A stretch of DNA of 33,177 nt from Candidatus Gottesmanbacteria bacterium RIFOXYB1_FULL_47_11 (GCA_001779455.1 MFKE01000019.1:1-33177); one strand, 5' to 3'; counted from the stretch's first letter, positions 20,636 through 28,775 are shown. A program made the numbers and translations. The notes: a model not told the origin generated them from the sequence alone.

Positions 20636-22072
20636 TTATCTATAAAAATCTCCTACCAGCGCATTATAATCAAACTCATCTACTTTGCCGTTTTTAATAA
20701 TATCCGCCTTGATCCATCCGGGAGCACCGATTTTTCCAAAGTGTTCTGCTAGGACATTGTAATCAAATTCATTCACCTGGTTACCTGGCATATCTCCTTC
20801 ATCTGTCAGATCCGCAATGTTGCCGGTGGAAGGGGGAGACGGGGATATGGCATAGTTTTCCAGGATATAGTTATAGATGCGGCTGTTTGTGTTATCCGGT
20901 TTCTTCATCCAGAACCCGACACAGTCGGCGCTTGTAGCGGGGAATACCCCGCCTGCAACTTGTCGAGTGCAATTGTCATCGTGTAGTGTCCAAAACTGGA
21001 TGAATGGCACACCCCAGTTAAGTGCCTGATTAACCGCATTGGTAAATAAGGAAAACCGATCACTCGGCTCAATATTTTCCCTGATACCGAATTGACTTAA
21101 AAAGACGTTTTTCCCATTTGGGAAATCTGGATGGTTAGGCGCCTTGGAAGCAATGTAATTGAGCGCGTTGGTCATCAGATTTTGTCGCTCTGTTGTTGAT
21201 TTTAGGAATGTTTCAAATGCGGAATATGCAATCAAATCACAGTGGGTATATGGGATTACTTGGTCGATAGCTCCTTGTATTTTTGGATTACTTAATGACT
21301 TTTGAACAACATGATTGATCTCACATGCGTGGTAAACATGTACGCCTTGCACGGGATTTTCAGCAACCGCGGTATGTATTGCTTCAGAAATAGCGTTGAG
21401 ATACGCTATTGCATTGGCAACCGGGACCGGTTTTCCTTCCAGATTGAAACAGCTAAGTTTTGCTCCCTCAACAACTGGTTTACAATTCATATTTTTCATG
21501 AGTCGATAATCCAGTTCACTGGGGGCAATGAGAATGAATGATTTATTAGTGCCCTTGTATTTTCGTAGTAAGTAGGTGGCAAAGGAATGATAATCTTCCT
21601 TTGTAGCGGCGAGTTCATCTTCCGTGAGGGCATCAAAATCTCCAATTTGTGACTGGTTTGCCGACTTCTGTGGATTGAGGGAATCAGTAAATATGAAAAA
21701 ATTTCGAAATGGTTTGGCAAAAAGAGCGATAAATTCGGGTTCTTTGGCCAAATCTGCTAGTGTGGTGGAGCGGGGTCGTTCACGCGTATCTTCACAATAG
21801 TCTGTGGTTTGGTAGAGTCCGAGTGGATGATGCGGTTTTTTTATGCAGAGATTCTGCATCATCATGACTGTTATGTTGCGAAATCCAAGATTATAGGCGC
21901 GGTTGGCGCCCCAGTTTAAAAAATCATTGTTATCCGTCCTATCGGGATACGCGCCTCCCACATGGGCAACTCCGATTCGCGGATCCAGTTCAGGCGCATT
22001 AGCAGCAGAGGTGGAAGAAGGTGTTCCAAAGAGTGATGCAGTCATTATTACCAGCGCAAATAGCACCCGCAT
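20636..22072 (-). CDS. Secreted paralogous hydrolase-like protein with C-terminal dockerin-like module
   Basis: A 478-residue protein: signal peptide (1-23, MRVLFALVIM), a domain aligned along its whole length with the 19230-20618 protein (DPRIGVAHVGGAYPDRT; CDLIAYSAFETF; APNHPDFPNGKNVF; WTLHDDNC), and a dockerin-like module (417-478). At the two proposed catalytic positions it reads APSELDYR (Glu186 kept, preceding Asn changed to Ser) and FLSQFGIRE (Gln327 in place of Glu313). It may be catalytically impaired or use another residue. ATG 22072 is chosen because TATCAT-N6 precedes it and because it gives a proper signal peptide; longer in-frame starts run into queA. Confidence 0.78.
   Translation of the reverse strand: MRVLFALVIMTASLFGTPSSTSAANAPELDPRIGVAHVGGAYPDRTDNNDFLNWGANRAYNLGFRNITVMMMQNLCIKKPHHPLGLYQTTDYCEDTRERPRSTTLADLAKEPEFIALFAKPFRNFFIFTDSLNPQKSANQSQIGDFDALTEDELAATKEDYHSFATYLLRKYKGTNKSFILIAPSELDYRLMKNMNCKPVVEGAKLSCFNLEGKPVPVANAIAYLNAISEAIHTAVAENPVQGVHVYHACEINHVVQKSLSNPKIQGAIDQVIPYTHCDLIAYSAFETFLKSTTERQNLMTNALNYIASKAPNHPDFPNGKNVFLSQFGIRENIEPSDRFSLFTNAVNQALNWGVPFIQFWTLHDDNCTRQVAGGVFPATSADCVGFWMKKPDNTNSRIYNYILENYAISPSPPSTGNIADLTDEGDMPGNQVNEFDYNVLAEHFGKIGAPGWIKADIIKNGKVDEFDYNALVGDFYR
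20639..20824 (-). repeat. Dockerin-coding repeat, copy 3
   Basis: Codes residues 417-478 of the paralogous hydrolase. One unit is changed to LAEHFGKIGAPG, the rest follows copies 1 and 2. Confidence 0.85.
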
Positions 22073-22078
22073 AGATTC

Positions 22079-22084
22079 ATGATA
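22079..22084 (-). promoter_or_regulatory. -10 box of the upstream dockerin enzyme gene
   Basis: TATCAT on the minus strand, six bases (GAATCT), then ATG 22072. Confidence 0.4.
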
Positions 22085-22118
22085 CATAAAATGCGTAAAA
22101 ATATCACCCGTTGCGCGT

Positions 22119-23087
22119 CTATGCAAGAAACATCGCGTCGCCGAAAGAGTAGAATCGATACCCATGTTCAATTGCTTCTTTGTATGCGTGCAGAATGAGT
22201 TTGCGATCGGCAAAAGCCGATACCAAGACAATTAATGTTGATTTTGGTAAATGAAAATTGGTGAGCATCCCGTCAACAACGCAAAATTTGTACTCAGGCT
22301 TGATAAATAAATTAATATCTCCCATGTAGGGTTTTCCTCCCGTTCCCTCAAGAGCGCGGACGGTGGTGGTGCCGACGGCAACCACACGTTTTGCACGTTT
22401 AATTGCTTCGGCAGCGTCCGGTTTAATTTCCACCCATTCACTGTGCATCGGGTGAGCTTCAAGTGACGCAGTTTTTATCGGCAGAAATGTACCAAGGCCG
22501 ACATGTAGCGTAATTTCTACAATTTCCACACCCCTGTTTTTTATTGTTTGAAGTAATGCTTTTGTTAAATGAAATCCGGCAGTCGGCGCGGCAACAGACC
22601 CGATTATTTTGGCATAGGCCGTTTGGTAATCGGCGTCTTTCGGGATGGTTTTAATGTATGGGGGAACGGGCACCTCGCCGTATTTGTTTGCAAGAGCAAT
22701 GACATCACCCTGGCCAAACTCAACTACGACCGTGCCGTTATTATGTTTTTCCAAAATTGTAGCGCGAAAATCCTGTGCAAAAACTATTGTTTCGCCCGGG
22801 ATAAGTTTTTTGCCAATGGCTTGCCAGCGGTTGCCGCCGATTGTTCGGACTAAGAATAATTCCTTATTGCCGGATTTTAGCCGTGCATGGAATACTTTTG
22901 TGTTATTGATGACAAGGACATCGCCTTGGTGGAGGTAGTCTGGGAAGTGGGCCACGTATGTATGGGTAATCGTGCCTGTTTTTCGGTCCACAACCATCAG
23001 GCGTGCTGCCTCGCGCGGGACAATCGGCACCTGTGCAATGTGCGAAACAGGGAGATGGTAGTCAAAATCACCGGTGTTGAATGACAT
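22119..23087 (-). CDS. queA: S-adenosylmethionine:tRNA ribosyltransferase-isomerase QueA
   Basis: A 322-residue QueA. It shows FDYHLPVSHIAQVPIVPREAARLMVVDR at the N-terminus, VLVINNTKVFHARL, YGEVPVPPYIK, the central VAAPTAGFHLTKALL and VGLGTFLPIK, AVGTTTVRALEG and the final FHLPKSTLIVLVSAFA with GYRFYSFGDAMFL. The enzyme transfers the ribosyl part of SAM to 7-aminomethyl-7-deazaguanine in tRNA to make epoxyqueuosine. Queuosine sits in GUN anticodons, which include the tRNA-Asn(GUU) of this window. The start ATG 23087 follows TACAAT by seven bases; ATG 23096 overlaps that box. Confidence 0.95.
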   Translation of the reverse strand: MSFNTGDFDYHLPVSHIAQVPIVPREAARLMVVDRKTGTITHTYVAHFPDYLHQGDVLVINNTKVFHARLKSGNKELFLVRTIGGNRWQAIGKKLIPGETIVFAQDFRATILEKHNNGTVVVEFGQGDVIALANKYGEVPVPPYIKTIPKDADYQTAYAKIIGSVAAPTAGFHLTKALLQTIKNRGVEIVEITLHVGLGTFLPIKTASLEAHPMHSEWVEIKPDAAEAIKRAKRVVAVGTTTVRALEGTGGKPYMGDINLFIKPEYKFCVVDGMLTNFHLPKSTLIVLVSAFADRKLILHAYKEAIEHGYRFYSFGDAMFLA

Positions 23088-23094
23088 AGAATGC

Positions 23095-23100
23095 ATTGTA
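23095..23100 (-). promoter_or_regulatory. -10 box of queA
   Basis: TACAAT on the minus strand, seven bases, then ATG 23087. It overlaps an alternative in-frame ATG (23094-23096). Confidence 0.45.
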
Positions 23101-23146
23101 ACAAATTATGTTAGACGTAGGCTTACGTCGTATAATGAGCCTATAT

Positions 23147-23551
23147 ATGAGTTTTCCGGAAAAAAGTATTTCTCAAATAGACGAGGATACACTGAATAAA
23201 TATCGCGAAGTAGCAGGGATAATTGTACTTGCGCTGCCGCATGAAGTTCAGTGCAATCAAGTAGTATTATACGGCTCTCGAGCATCGGGTTTTGCCGACG
23301 CAAACTCAGATGTAGATATATTGGTTTTATTAGATGGCGTTCCTGATTCCCACGCAAACATACCTTTTGATCAGGATGAATTTAGGGCAATAACGGATAA
23401 ATTGGAGCAAGCTGGAGTTCCTTTAGGTAAGAGGAGAGGTAAATATGACGTTATTTTCAAAGGGCTTCAATATTTAGATAGTCTCGATTCCGTTTATCTG
23501 GAACATCTCAAAACATGTGGAGTTAGACTTTGGCCCCTGAAGATTCATTGA
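23147..23551 (+). CDS. MNT-type nucleotidyltransferase domain protein
   Basis: A 134-residue protein of the polymerase-beta/MNT superfamily. The signature is VVLYGSRASGFADANSDVDILVLL: G-S-R-x-S-G with D-x-D about ten residues later, plus a third acidic residue in YDVIF. Proteins of this type can be the antitoxin or effector half of HEPN-MNT pairs, or free nucleotidyltransferases. No HEPN partner is adjacent. TATAAT at 23131-23136 lies ten bases before ATG 23147 and overlaps an earlier in-frame ATG, so the shorter form is used. Confidence 0.88.
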   Translation: MSFPEKSISQIDEDTLNKYREVAGIIVLALPHEVQCNQVVLYGSRASGFADANSDVDILVLLDGVPDSHANIPFDQDEFRAITDKLEQAGVPLGKRRGKYDVIFKGLQYLDSLDSVYLEHLKTCGVRLWPLKIH

Positions 23552-23598
23552 TCATCTCATTGGATTTAATGTAGATCGCAGATACAGCCTATATAGTG

Positions 23599-23604
23599 TA
23601 TAAT
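23599..23604 (+). promoter_or_regulatory. -10 box upstream of typA
   Basis: TATAAT about 68 bases before the typA ATG. The -35 is poor. Confidence 0.45.
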
Positions 23605-23632
23605 ACGAGAGTAGCTGCCCGAGTATTGAAGC

Positions 23633-23658
23633 ATCCCGACGGAAGCGTCGGGATTTTT
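23633..23658 (+). terminator. Intrinsic terminator-like hairpin in front of typA
   Basis: A perfect eight-base stem, ATCCCGAC with GTCGGGAT, around a six-base loop GGAAGC, followed by TTTTT. It lies between the TATAAT box and the typA start codon (23672). It could end MNT transcripts, or act as an attenuator in the typA leader. Confidence 0.75.
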
Positions 23659-23671
23659 ACTTTTTATTTGT

Positions 23672-25495
23672 ATGGACATACGAAATGTCGCTATTGTTGC
23701 TCATGTTGACCACGGAAAAACAACCCTTGTAGACGGGATGCTCAAGCAGACCCATACGTTCCGCGACAACCAGGCAGAGATGACCCAGACAACAATTCTG
23801 GACAGCAATGCACTCGAGCGCGAGAAAGGGATTACGATTTTGGCCAAAAATACGGCGGTTATGTACCACCAAACCAAAATAAACATCATTGATACTCCGG
23901 GACATGCTGATTTTTCCGGCGAAGTAGAGCGCGTCATCAACATGGCAGACGGAGCACTCCTGGTTATCGATGCGGCAGAGGGGCCGCTCCCTCAGACGCA
24001 GTTTGTCCTGCAAAAAGCGCTTGAGCATAATTTGAAAATTATCGTGGTTATAAATAAGATTGACCGTAAGGATGCCCGGCCGGCAGAAGTCCTTCATGAA
24101 ACCGAAGAACTATTTCTCCATATGGCTCATCATGCGGGACATCTGGATTTTCCGGTTCTCTATGCCATCGGACGCGAAGAGAAAGCATGGGACGAGTACC
24201 CCGCGGATATGACCCAGAAGACAGACCTCAAAGCGCTTTTTGAAGCAATCTTGACGTATATCCCGGCGCCTGAAGTGGTTGCGGATAAACCATTTAAAAT
24301 GCTTGTGTCCACACTTGATTTTGATTCTCACAAGGGGTCATTCGCCATAGGCAAAATTGCCCAAGGGACGGTCCGCCCCGGACAAAAAGTAGTACAGATG
24401 CGGGAAGATAAAAAGCTCGGAGCGTTTACGGTCGCAGAGGTATTTACATCAGTGGGTCTTAAGCGTGTGCCGACGGAGTTAGGGGAGACCGGAGATATCG
24501 TTGCTATAACCGGAATTTCCGATGTAGGGATCGGACAAACCCTGACAGACCCCTCCGATCCCACGGGGTTTCCCGATATAGTTCTTGAAGAGCCGACGCT
24601 TAAAATTCTTGTTGCTCCCAACACGTCACCCATGGCCGGGCGCGAAGGGAAGTTCTCAACAGCCAGACAACTACAGGAGCGTCTTATTAAGGAGAAAAAA
24701 ACAAATATCGGCATCCGTATCACCGAAAATCCCGAAGGGACGGGATTTATCGTTGCAGGCCGCGGAGAACTGCATCTGGCTATTCTTTTTGAAAACCTCC
24801 GGCGCGAAGGGTATGAGTTTCAGGTCGGCAAACCGGAAGTAATTCTCAAAGAAGTGAATGGTGTTTCCGCCGAACCATTTGAAGAAATTACGATAGAGAT
24901 AGGGAGCGAATATGTCGGCGTGATTTCCGAAGAGCTCGGGCGCCGCCGCGCAATCATGCTTGATACACACACCAACCAGCGCGGGATTACCAAAATGGTA
25001 TACAAAGTCTCAAGTAGAAATCTTTTGGGTTTTCGCGGCGACATACTTACCAAAACCCGCGGAAACGGCATATTTGCTACACAAATTATCGGGTATTTTC
25101 CTCTCACTCCGCACATCTCCAAGCTCCGCAACGGTGTCCTGGTTGCCATAGAAAGTGGCAAATCGTCGGGGTATGCCCTGACGACGGTACAGGAGAGGGG
25201 ACGCGCATTCGTCGGACCGGGAGTTCCGGTGTATGAAGGAATGATTATCGGAATCAATAACCGCCAGGATGATATCGACATAAACGTCTGTAAAACAAAG
25301 AAGCTGACGAATATCCATAGTGCAAATGCGGATATCGCCATTCAGCTTGACCCGCCGGTTGTGTTTAGTCTGGAGCAGTGTCTCGATTTCATTGAGGAAG
25401 ATGAACTATTAGAAGTGACACCAAAAAGTTTGCGGCTGCGCAAAAAATATCTCTCCAAAATCGATCGCGTCCGCCACGGGCGAACGTCGAAATAA
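23672..25495 (+). CDS. typA: Translational GTPase TypA/BipA
   Basis: A 607-residue ribosome-associated GTPase of EF-G type, full length for the family. G motifs: G1 AHVDHGKTT (residues 10-18), the switch segment EREKGITI, G3 DTPGHADF (about 74) and G4 NKIDRKDA (about 127). Domains II-V follow, with GREGKFSTARQLQERL, GRGELHLAILFENLRREGYE, the TypA C-terminal part YFPLTPHISKLRNGVLVA and ending KSLRLRKKYL. TypA acts in ribosome assembly and stress or low-temperature growth. No Shine-Dalgarno is visible. pilB begins 29 bases after its stop. Confidence 0.97.
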   Translation: MDIRNVAIVAHVDHGKTTLVDGMLKQTHTFRDNQAEMTQTTILDSNALEREKGITILAKNTAVMYHQTKINIIDTPGHADFSGEVERVINMADGALLVIDAAEGPLPQTQFVLQKALEHNLKIIVVINKIDRKDARPAEVLHETEELFLHMAHHAGHLDFPVLYAIGREEKAWDEYPADMTQKTDLKALFEAILTYIPAPEVVADKPFKMLVSTLDFDSHKGSFAIGKIAQGTVRPGQKVVQMREDKKLGAFTVAEVFTSVGLKRVPTELGETGDIVAITGISDVGIGQTLTDPSDPTGFPDIVLEEPTLKILVAPNTSPMAGREGKFSTARQLQERLIKEKKTNIGIRITENPEGTGFIVAGRGELHLAILFENLRREGYEFQVGKPEVILKEVNGVSAEPFEEITIEIGSEYVGVISEELGRRRAIMLDTHTNQRGITKMVYKVSSRNLLGFRGDILTKTRGNGIFATQIIGYFPLTPHISKLRNGVLVAIESGKSSGYALTTVQERGRAFVGPGVPVYEGMIIGINNRQDDIDINVCKTKKLTNIHSANADIAIQLDPPVVFSLEQCLDFIEEDELLEVTPKSLRLRKKYLSKIDRVRHGRTSK

Positions 25496-25510
25496 ACGCT
25501 CGTAGTGTTG

Positions 25511-25516
25511 TATGAT
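25511..25516 (+). promoter_or_regulatory. -10 box of pilB
   Basis: TATGAT, eight bases, then ATG 25525. It may start the pilus operon. Confidence 0.35.
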
Positions 25517-25524
25517 AGTGGTAT

Positions 25525-27210
25525 ATGGTCCTGTCCGACAAAGAGCTGCAAGCGCTTGTCACCAATAGCGGAATTGCTGATCCGCTTCGGTTATCTACCG
25601 CAATTAACTTCGCTCAGACGGCAAATGTGCCTCTGGATGCCGCACTTGTGGAGAAGGGCGTCCTCACCGATGAGCAGCTCGGAGCGCTCGTATCCTCGTA
25701 TTATCACGTACCGTTTATTGTGTTGTCAAAAATTTCCATCCCCGAAGACGTTTTCCATATTATTCCGGAAAAAATTGCCAAAAAGCAGAAAGCCATCGCA
25801 TTCGCCCGTACCGGTGCCGGTATCAACGTCGCAATTTTGGACCCCACCAATTCCCAGATTATTGAATTGGTTGCCAAAAAAACAGGGCAGCGGGTGAACA
25901 TGTACTATGCAACGGGGCGCGATATCGAAAACACCCTGCAGGTATACAAAAAAGTGTTGCAGAAGACTATCGACATTCTCCTGAAAGAAGACATCAAGAA
26001 AGCAACCACCGCAGTATATGATGATCTGCCGATTGCCAAAATTGTCGATGTCCTTATAGACGCCGCATATCAGGATAAAGCATCCGATATCCACATAGAA
26101 CCCGAGGAACACAACTCTCTTATCCGTTTCCGCATAGACGGCGTCCTCCACGAAGTATTACGGGTACCCAAAGTGCTTCATGACCGTATTATCACCCGTA
26201 TCAAAGTATTATCGGGCCTGCGGACCGATGAGCATATGAGCGCGCAGGATGGGAAAATGCGTATGGCGCTTGAGGAGGAAAATCTGGATATCCGTGTTTC
26301 CATCATCCCGATTGCGGAGGGAGAAAAAGCAGTACTCAGACTTCTGTCCTCAAGAAGCCGCGAGTATACCCTTGCTGATTTGGGTATGGCAGAGAAAGAC
26401 CTTGCGAGAGTAGAGGCAGCATATAACAAATCGTACGGTATGATTCTGTCCACAGGTCCGACCGGGTCAGGTAAAACAACGACGATTTATGCAATACTCA
26501 AGATTCTCAATACGCGGGAAAAAAATATAACGACCATTGAGGACCCGGTTGAATACCGGATCCGCGGCGCCAATCAGGTGCAGGTGAATGCCAAAACAAA
26601 TCTGACATTTGCCAACGGACTCCGTAGCATTCTCCGGCAGGACCCCAATATTATTTTTGTCGGAGAAATCCGCGATTCGGAAACTGCCGGTATTGCCGTG
26701 AACGCTGCTCTTACCGGCCATTTAGTGTTATCGACGCTTCACACCAATGATGCGGCAACAGCAATCCCGCGGCTTACTGATATGAAAGTGGAACCGTTTC
26801 TTGTCGCATCAACAGTCAACATCATAATTGCCCAGCGCCTGGTGCGTAAAATCTGTGACATGTGTAAAACGTCGATGACGGCAACAACGGATGAACTTAA
26901 GAAACATCTGCCGGAGGATGCAATCCGGAAGCATTTTGGAGACAAAGCAGAAATTACCCTTTATAAGGGAAAGGGTTGTAAAATCTGTCATAACACCGGC
27001 TACAGCGGGCGGCTCGGCGTATTTGAGGTGCTGGAAATTACCAAGGATATCCGTAAACTCATTTCCGAGCGGGGGGATTCGGACGTGATTAATCAAAAAG
27101 CAAGGGAAGAGGGAATGACCACCATGCTTGATGACGGGCTGGATAAGGTTCAGCGTGGTATGACGACCATAGACGAAGTCGTACGTGTGACGAAGGTGGA
27201 ATCATTATAG
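25525..27210 (+). CDS. pilB: Type IV pilus assembly ATPase PilB/GspE
   Basis: A 561-residue secretion ATPase. An N-terminal MshEN-type domain (about residues 1-140) is followed by the core: Walker A GPTGSGKTTT (about 311-320), Asp box EDPVEYRI, Walker B-like DPNIIFVGEIRDSETAG (about 373-389), His box STLHTNDAATAIPRL. A zinc-binding tetra-cysteine element is present (CDMC at about 444 and CKIC at about 486), which distinguishes PilB/GspE from PilT. It powers extension of the type IV pilus from the cytoplasmic face. pilC follows by 12 bases. No pilT is in this window. Confidence 0.96.
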   Translation: MVLSDKELQALVTNSGIADPLRLSTAINFAQTANVPLDAALVEKGVLTDEQLGALVSSYYHVPFIVLSKISIPEDVFHIIPEKIAKKQKAIAFARTGAGINVAILDPTNSQIIELVAKKTGQRVNMYYATGRDIENTLQVYKKVLQKTIDILLKEDIKKATTAVYDDLPIAKIVDVLIDAAYQDKASDIHIEPEEHNSLIRFRIDGVLHEVLRVPKVLHDRIITRIKVLSGLRTDEHMSAQDGKMRMALEEENLDIRVSIIPIAEGEKAVLRLLSSRSREYTLADLGMAEKDLARVEAAYNKSYGMILSTGPTGSGKTTTIYAILKILNTREKNITTIEDPVEYRIRGANQVQVNAKTNLTFANGLRSILRQDPNIIFVGEIRDSETAGIAVNAALTGHLVLSTLHTNDAATAIPRLTDMKVEPFLVASTVNIIIAQRLVRKICDMCKTSMTATTDELKKHLPEDAIRKHFGDKAEITLYKGKGCKICHNTGYSGRLGVFEVLEITKDIRKLISERGDSDVINQKAREEGMTTMLDDGLDKVQRGMTTIDEVVRVTKVESL

Positions 27211-27222
27211 TCAACAACAGGT

Positions 27223-28275
27223 ATGTCTCAGCAACAGATTGCACTCAGTAATAGCGAAAAAATTGCCCTTATAGGGAGTCTGGCAACCATGCTTTCGGCG
27301 GGGATACCGATTCTTGAAGTGGTTAACTCACTTCTGGAAGATGCCAAAGGAGCACAACTAAAAATATTAGAATCACTGCGGGAGGATTTGATGCAGGGAA
27401 AACACATATATGTGACGCTTTCCAAATTCCCGCGTGTGTTTGATAAGGTTACCGTAAGCGTCGTCAAGGCATCGGAAGAAGCCGGGACACTGGATGTAAC
27501 CCTCAAAGATCTCAAACGCACTATTCAAAAAGATATTGAATTCTCCGACCGGGTCCGGTCTGCCATGATATACCCGCTTTTTATCATGGTGGTATTTGTC
27601 GGGGTGCTCTTAATGATTCTCGTTGTTGTTGTCCCCAAAATATCCCAGGTTTTCTCGCGGCTGACGGTCGAATTACCTCTCCCGACGCGTATCCTCATCT
27701 TCCTTTCCGATCTATTGGTAAAAAATACCGTTGTATTTCTCATCGGTTTGGGCCTTGTTGTGTTAGGATTCATCACATTGTATCGAAGGAAAAAAGGCGC
27801 GTTGATGGATATTGTCTATTCACTGCCGATTATTTCCAAGCTTATTCAGGAAATAGATATCACCCGTTTTTCCCGAAGCTTACACCTTTTGCTTTCGTCA
27901 GGACTTTCAATAACTGCCGCGCTTGAACTGACGAGTGACATGGTTATAAAACGCAAAACGGCAGATATTATCCGCAGATCGCGGGAAATGGTATTTGCCG
28001 GTAAAAAATTATCGGAAGGGTTCCGCGCTTCCAAGGGGTATATACCGTCACTGATGATTAAACTCATGGAGGCGGGGGAAAAAACGGGTACACTTGATAA
28101 ATCCATGCAGGATATTTCCGAATATTATGATTATGAAGTGACCAATACGTTAAAAACCATCACCGCGCTTTTGGAGCCCATCCTTTTGGTTGTTGTAGGA
28201 ATTGCTGTCGGCGGTATGATGCTCGCTATTATCGCGCCGGTCTATGGACTCATCAGTCAGGTCGGGCGGCATTAA
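27223..28275 (+). CDS. pilC: Type IV pilus inner-membrane platform protein PilC/GspF
   Basis: A 350-residue PilC/GspF protein. Two T2SSF domains each with a helical bundle and membrane helices: the first carries LATMLSAGIPILEVV and VKASEEAGTLDVTLKDL, the second FSRSLHLLLSSGLSITAAL and KLMEAGEKTGTLDKSMQDIS. Membrane segments lie near residues 112-135, 165-190 and 315-345. It anchors the PilB motor and helps move pilins. It is just downstream of pilB and two bases before the first prepilin gene. Confidence 0.95.
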   Translation: MSQQQIALSNSEKIALIGSLATMLSAGIPILEVVNSLLEDAKGAQLKILESLREDLMQGKHIYVTLSKFPRVFDKVTVSVVKASEEAGTLDVTLKDLKRTIQKDIEFSDRVRSAMIYPLFIMVVFVGVLLMILVVVVPKISQVFSRLTVELPLPTRILIFLSDLLVKNTVVFLIGLGLVVLGFITLYRRKKGALMDIVYSLPIISKLIQEIDITRFSRSLHLLLSSGLSITAALELTSDMVIKRKTADIIRRSREMVFAGKKLSEGFRASKGYIPSLMIKLMEAGEKTGTLDKSMQDISEYYDYEVTNTLKTITALLEPILLVVVGIAVGGMMLAIIAPVYGLISQVGRH

Positions 28276-28276
28276 C

Positions 28277-28771
28277 ATGAACAAAAGCCAGCTTGCCGAC
28301 AGGCAGGGATTTACCATTATTGAAATAATCGTCGTACTTGGCATCCTGGCTACGTTATTGAGTATCGGCTATGTACGGTTTACCGATATTGCACGCCGGG
28401 CACCGCTTTCGGCGACCGTCGAGACGGTGATTGCGGATCTGCGGGGTCAACAAACGAAGGCCATGAGCGGGTATGCCGGTGGCGGGTCTGCAGCCGATGA
28501 CTACGGCGTTTATTTTGATACAAACAGTTACACGCTTTTTAAAGGACCGGTATATTCGGCGCTGGACAGCACAAATGCAAAAACCCTGCTTCCTGACTAT
28601 ATTACATGTAGTTCGGTTCTACCTGATTCCTCAGTAGTGTTTACGAAAGGGGACGGTGAGGTATTAAACTATTCTACAAGCGGGAACACAATCACGCTTA
28701 CCCAGACTCTTTCCGGCGAACAAAAAACGATTACTATCAACCGTTATGGTGCGGTTTTGTCAGTAGAGTGA
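28277..28771 (+). CDS. Type IV prepilin-like minor pilin (GspH/FimT type)
   Basis: A 164-residue prepilin. The leader peptide MNKSQLADRQG ends at the cleavage site G-FTIIEIIVVLG with Glu at +5 of the mature chain, followed by the hydrophobic helix. The globular part has beta strands and two cysteine-poor loops (DYGVYFDTNSYTLFKG; YITCSSVLPDSS). Size and position in the locus fit GspH/FimT. ATG 28277 is used, since earlier in-frame codons extend into pilC. Confidence 0.88.
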   Translation: MNKSQLADRQGFTIIEIIVVLGILATLLSIGYVRFTDIARRAPLSATVETVIADLRGQQTKAMSGYAGGGSAADDYGVYFDTNSYTLFKGPVYSALDSTNAKTLLPDYITCSSVLPDSSVVFTKGDGEVLNYSTSGNTITLTQTLSGEQKTITINRYGAVLSVE

Positions 28772-28775
28772 ATGT

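Noticed and set aside
18103-20824. Six copies of a roughly 30-base repeat around AATCAAACTCATCCAC, which could look like a CRISPR-type array
   Set aside because: All copies lie in frame in the F-hand units of three dockerin-like modules, with irregular spacing and no cas genes.
23147-23551. HEPN-MNT toxin-antitoxin pair
   Set aside because: Only the MNT-type protein is present; neither neighbour has a HEPN domain (RxxxxH motif).
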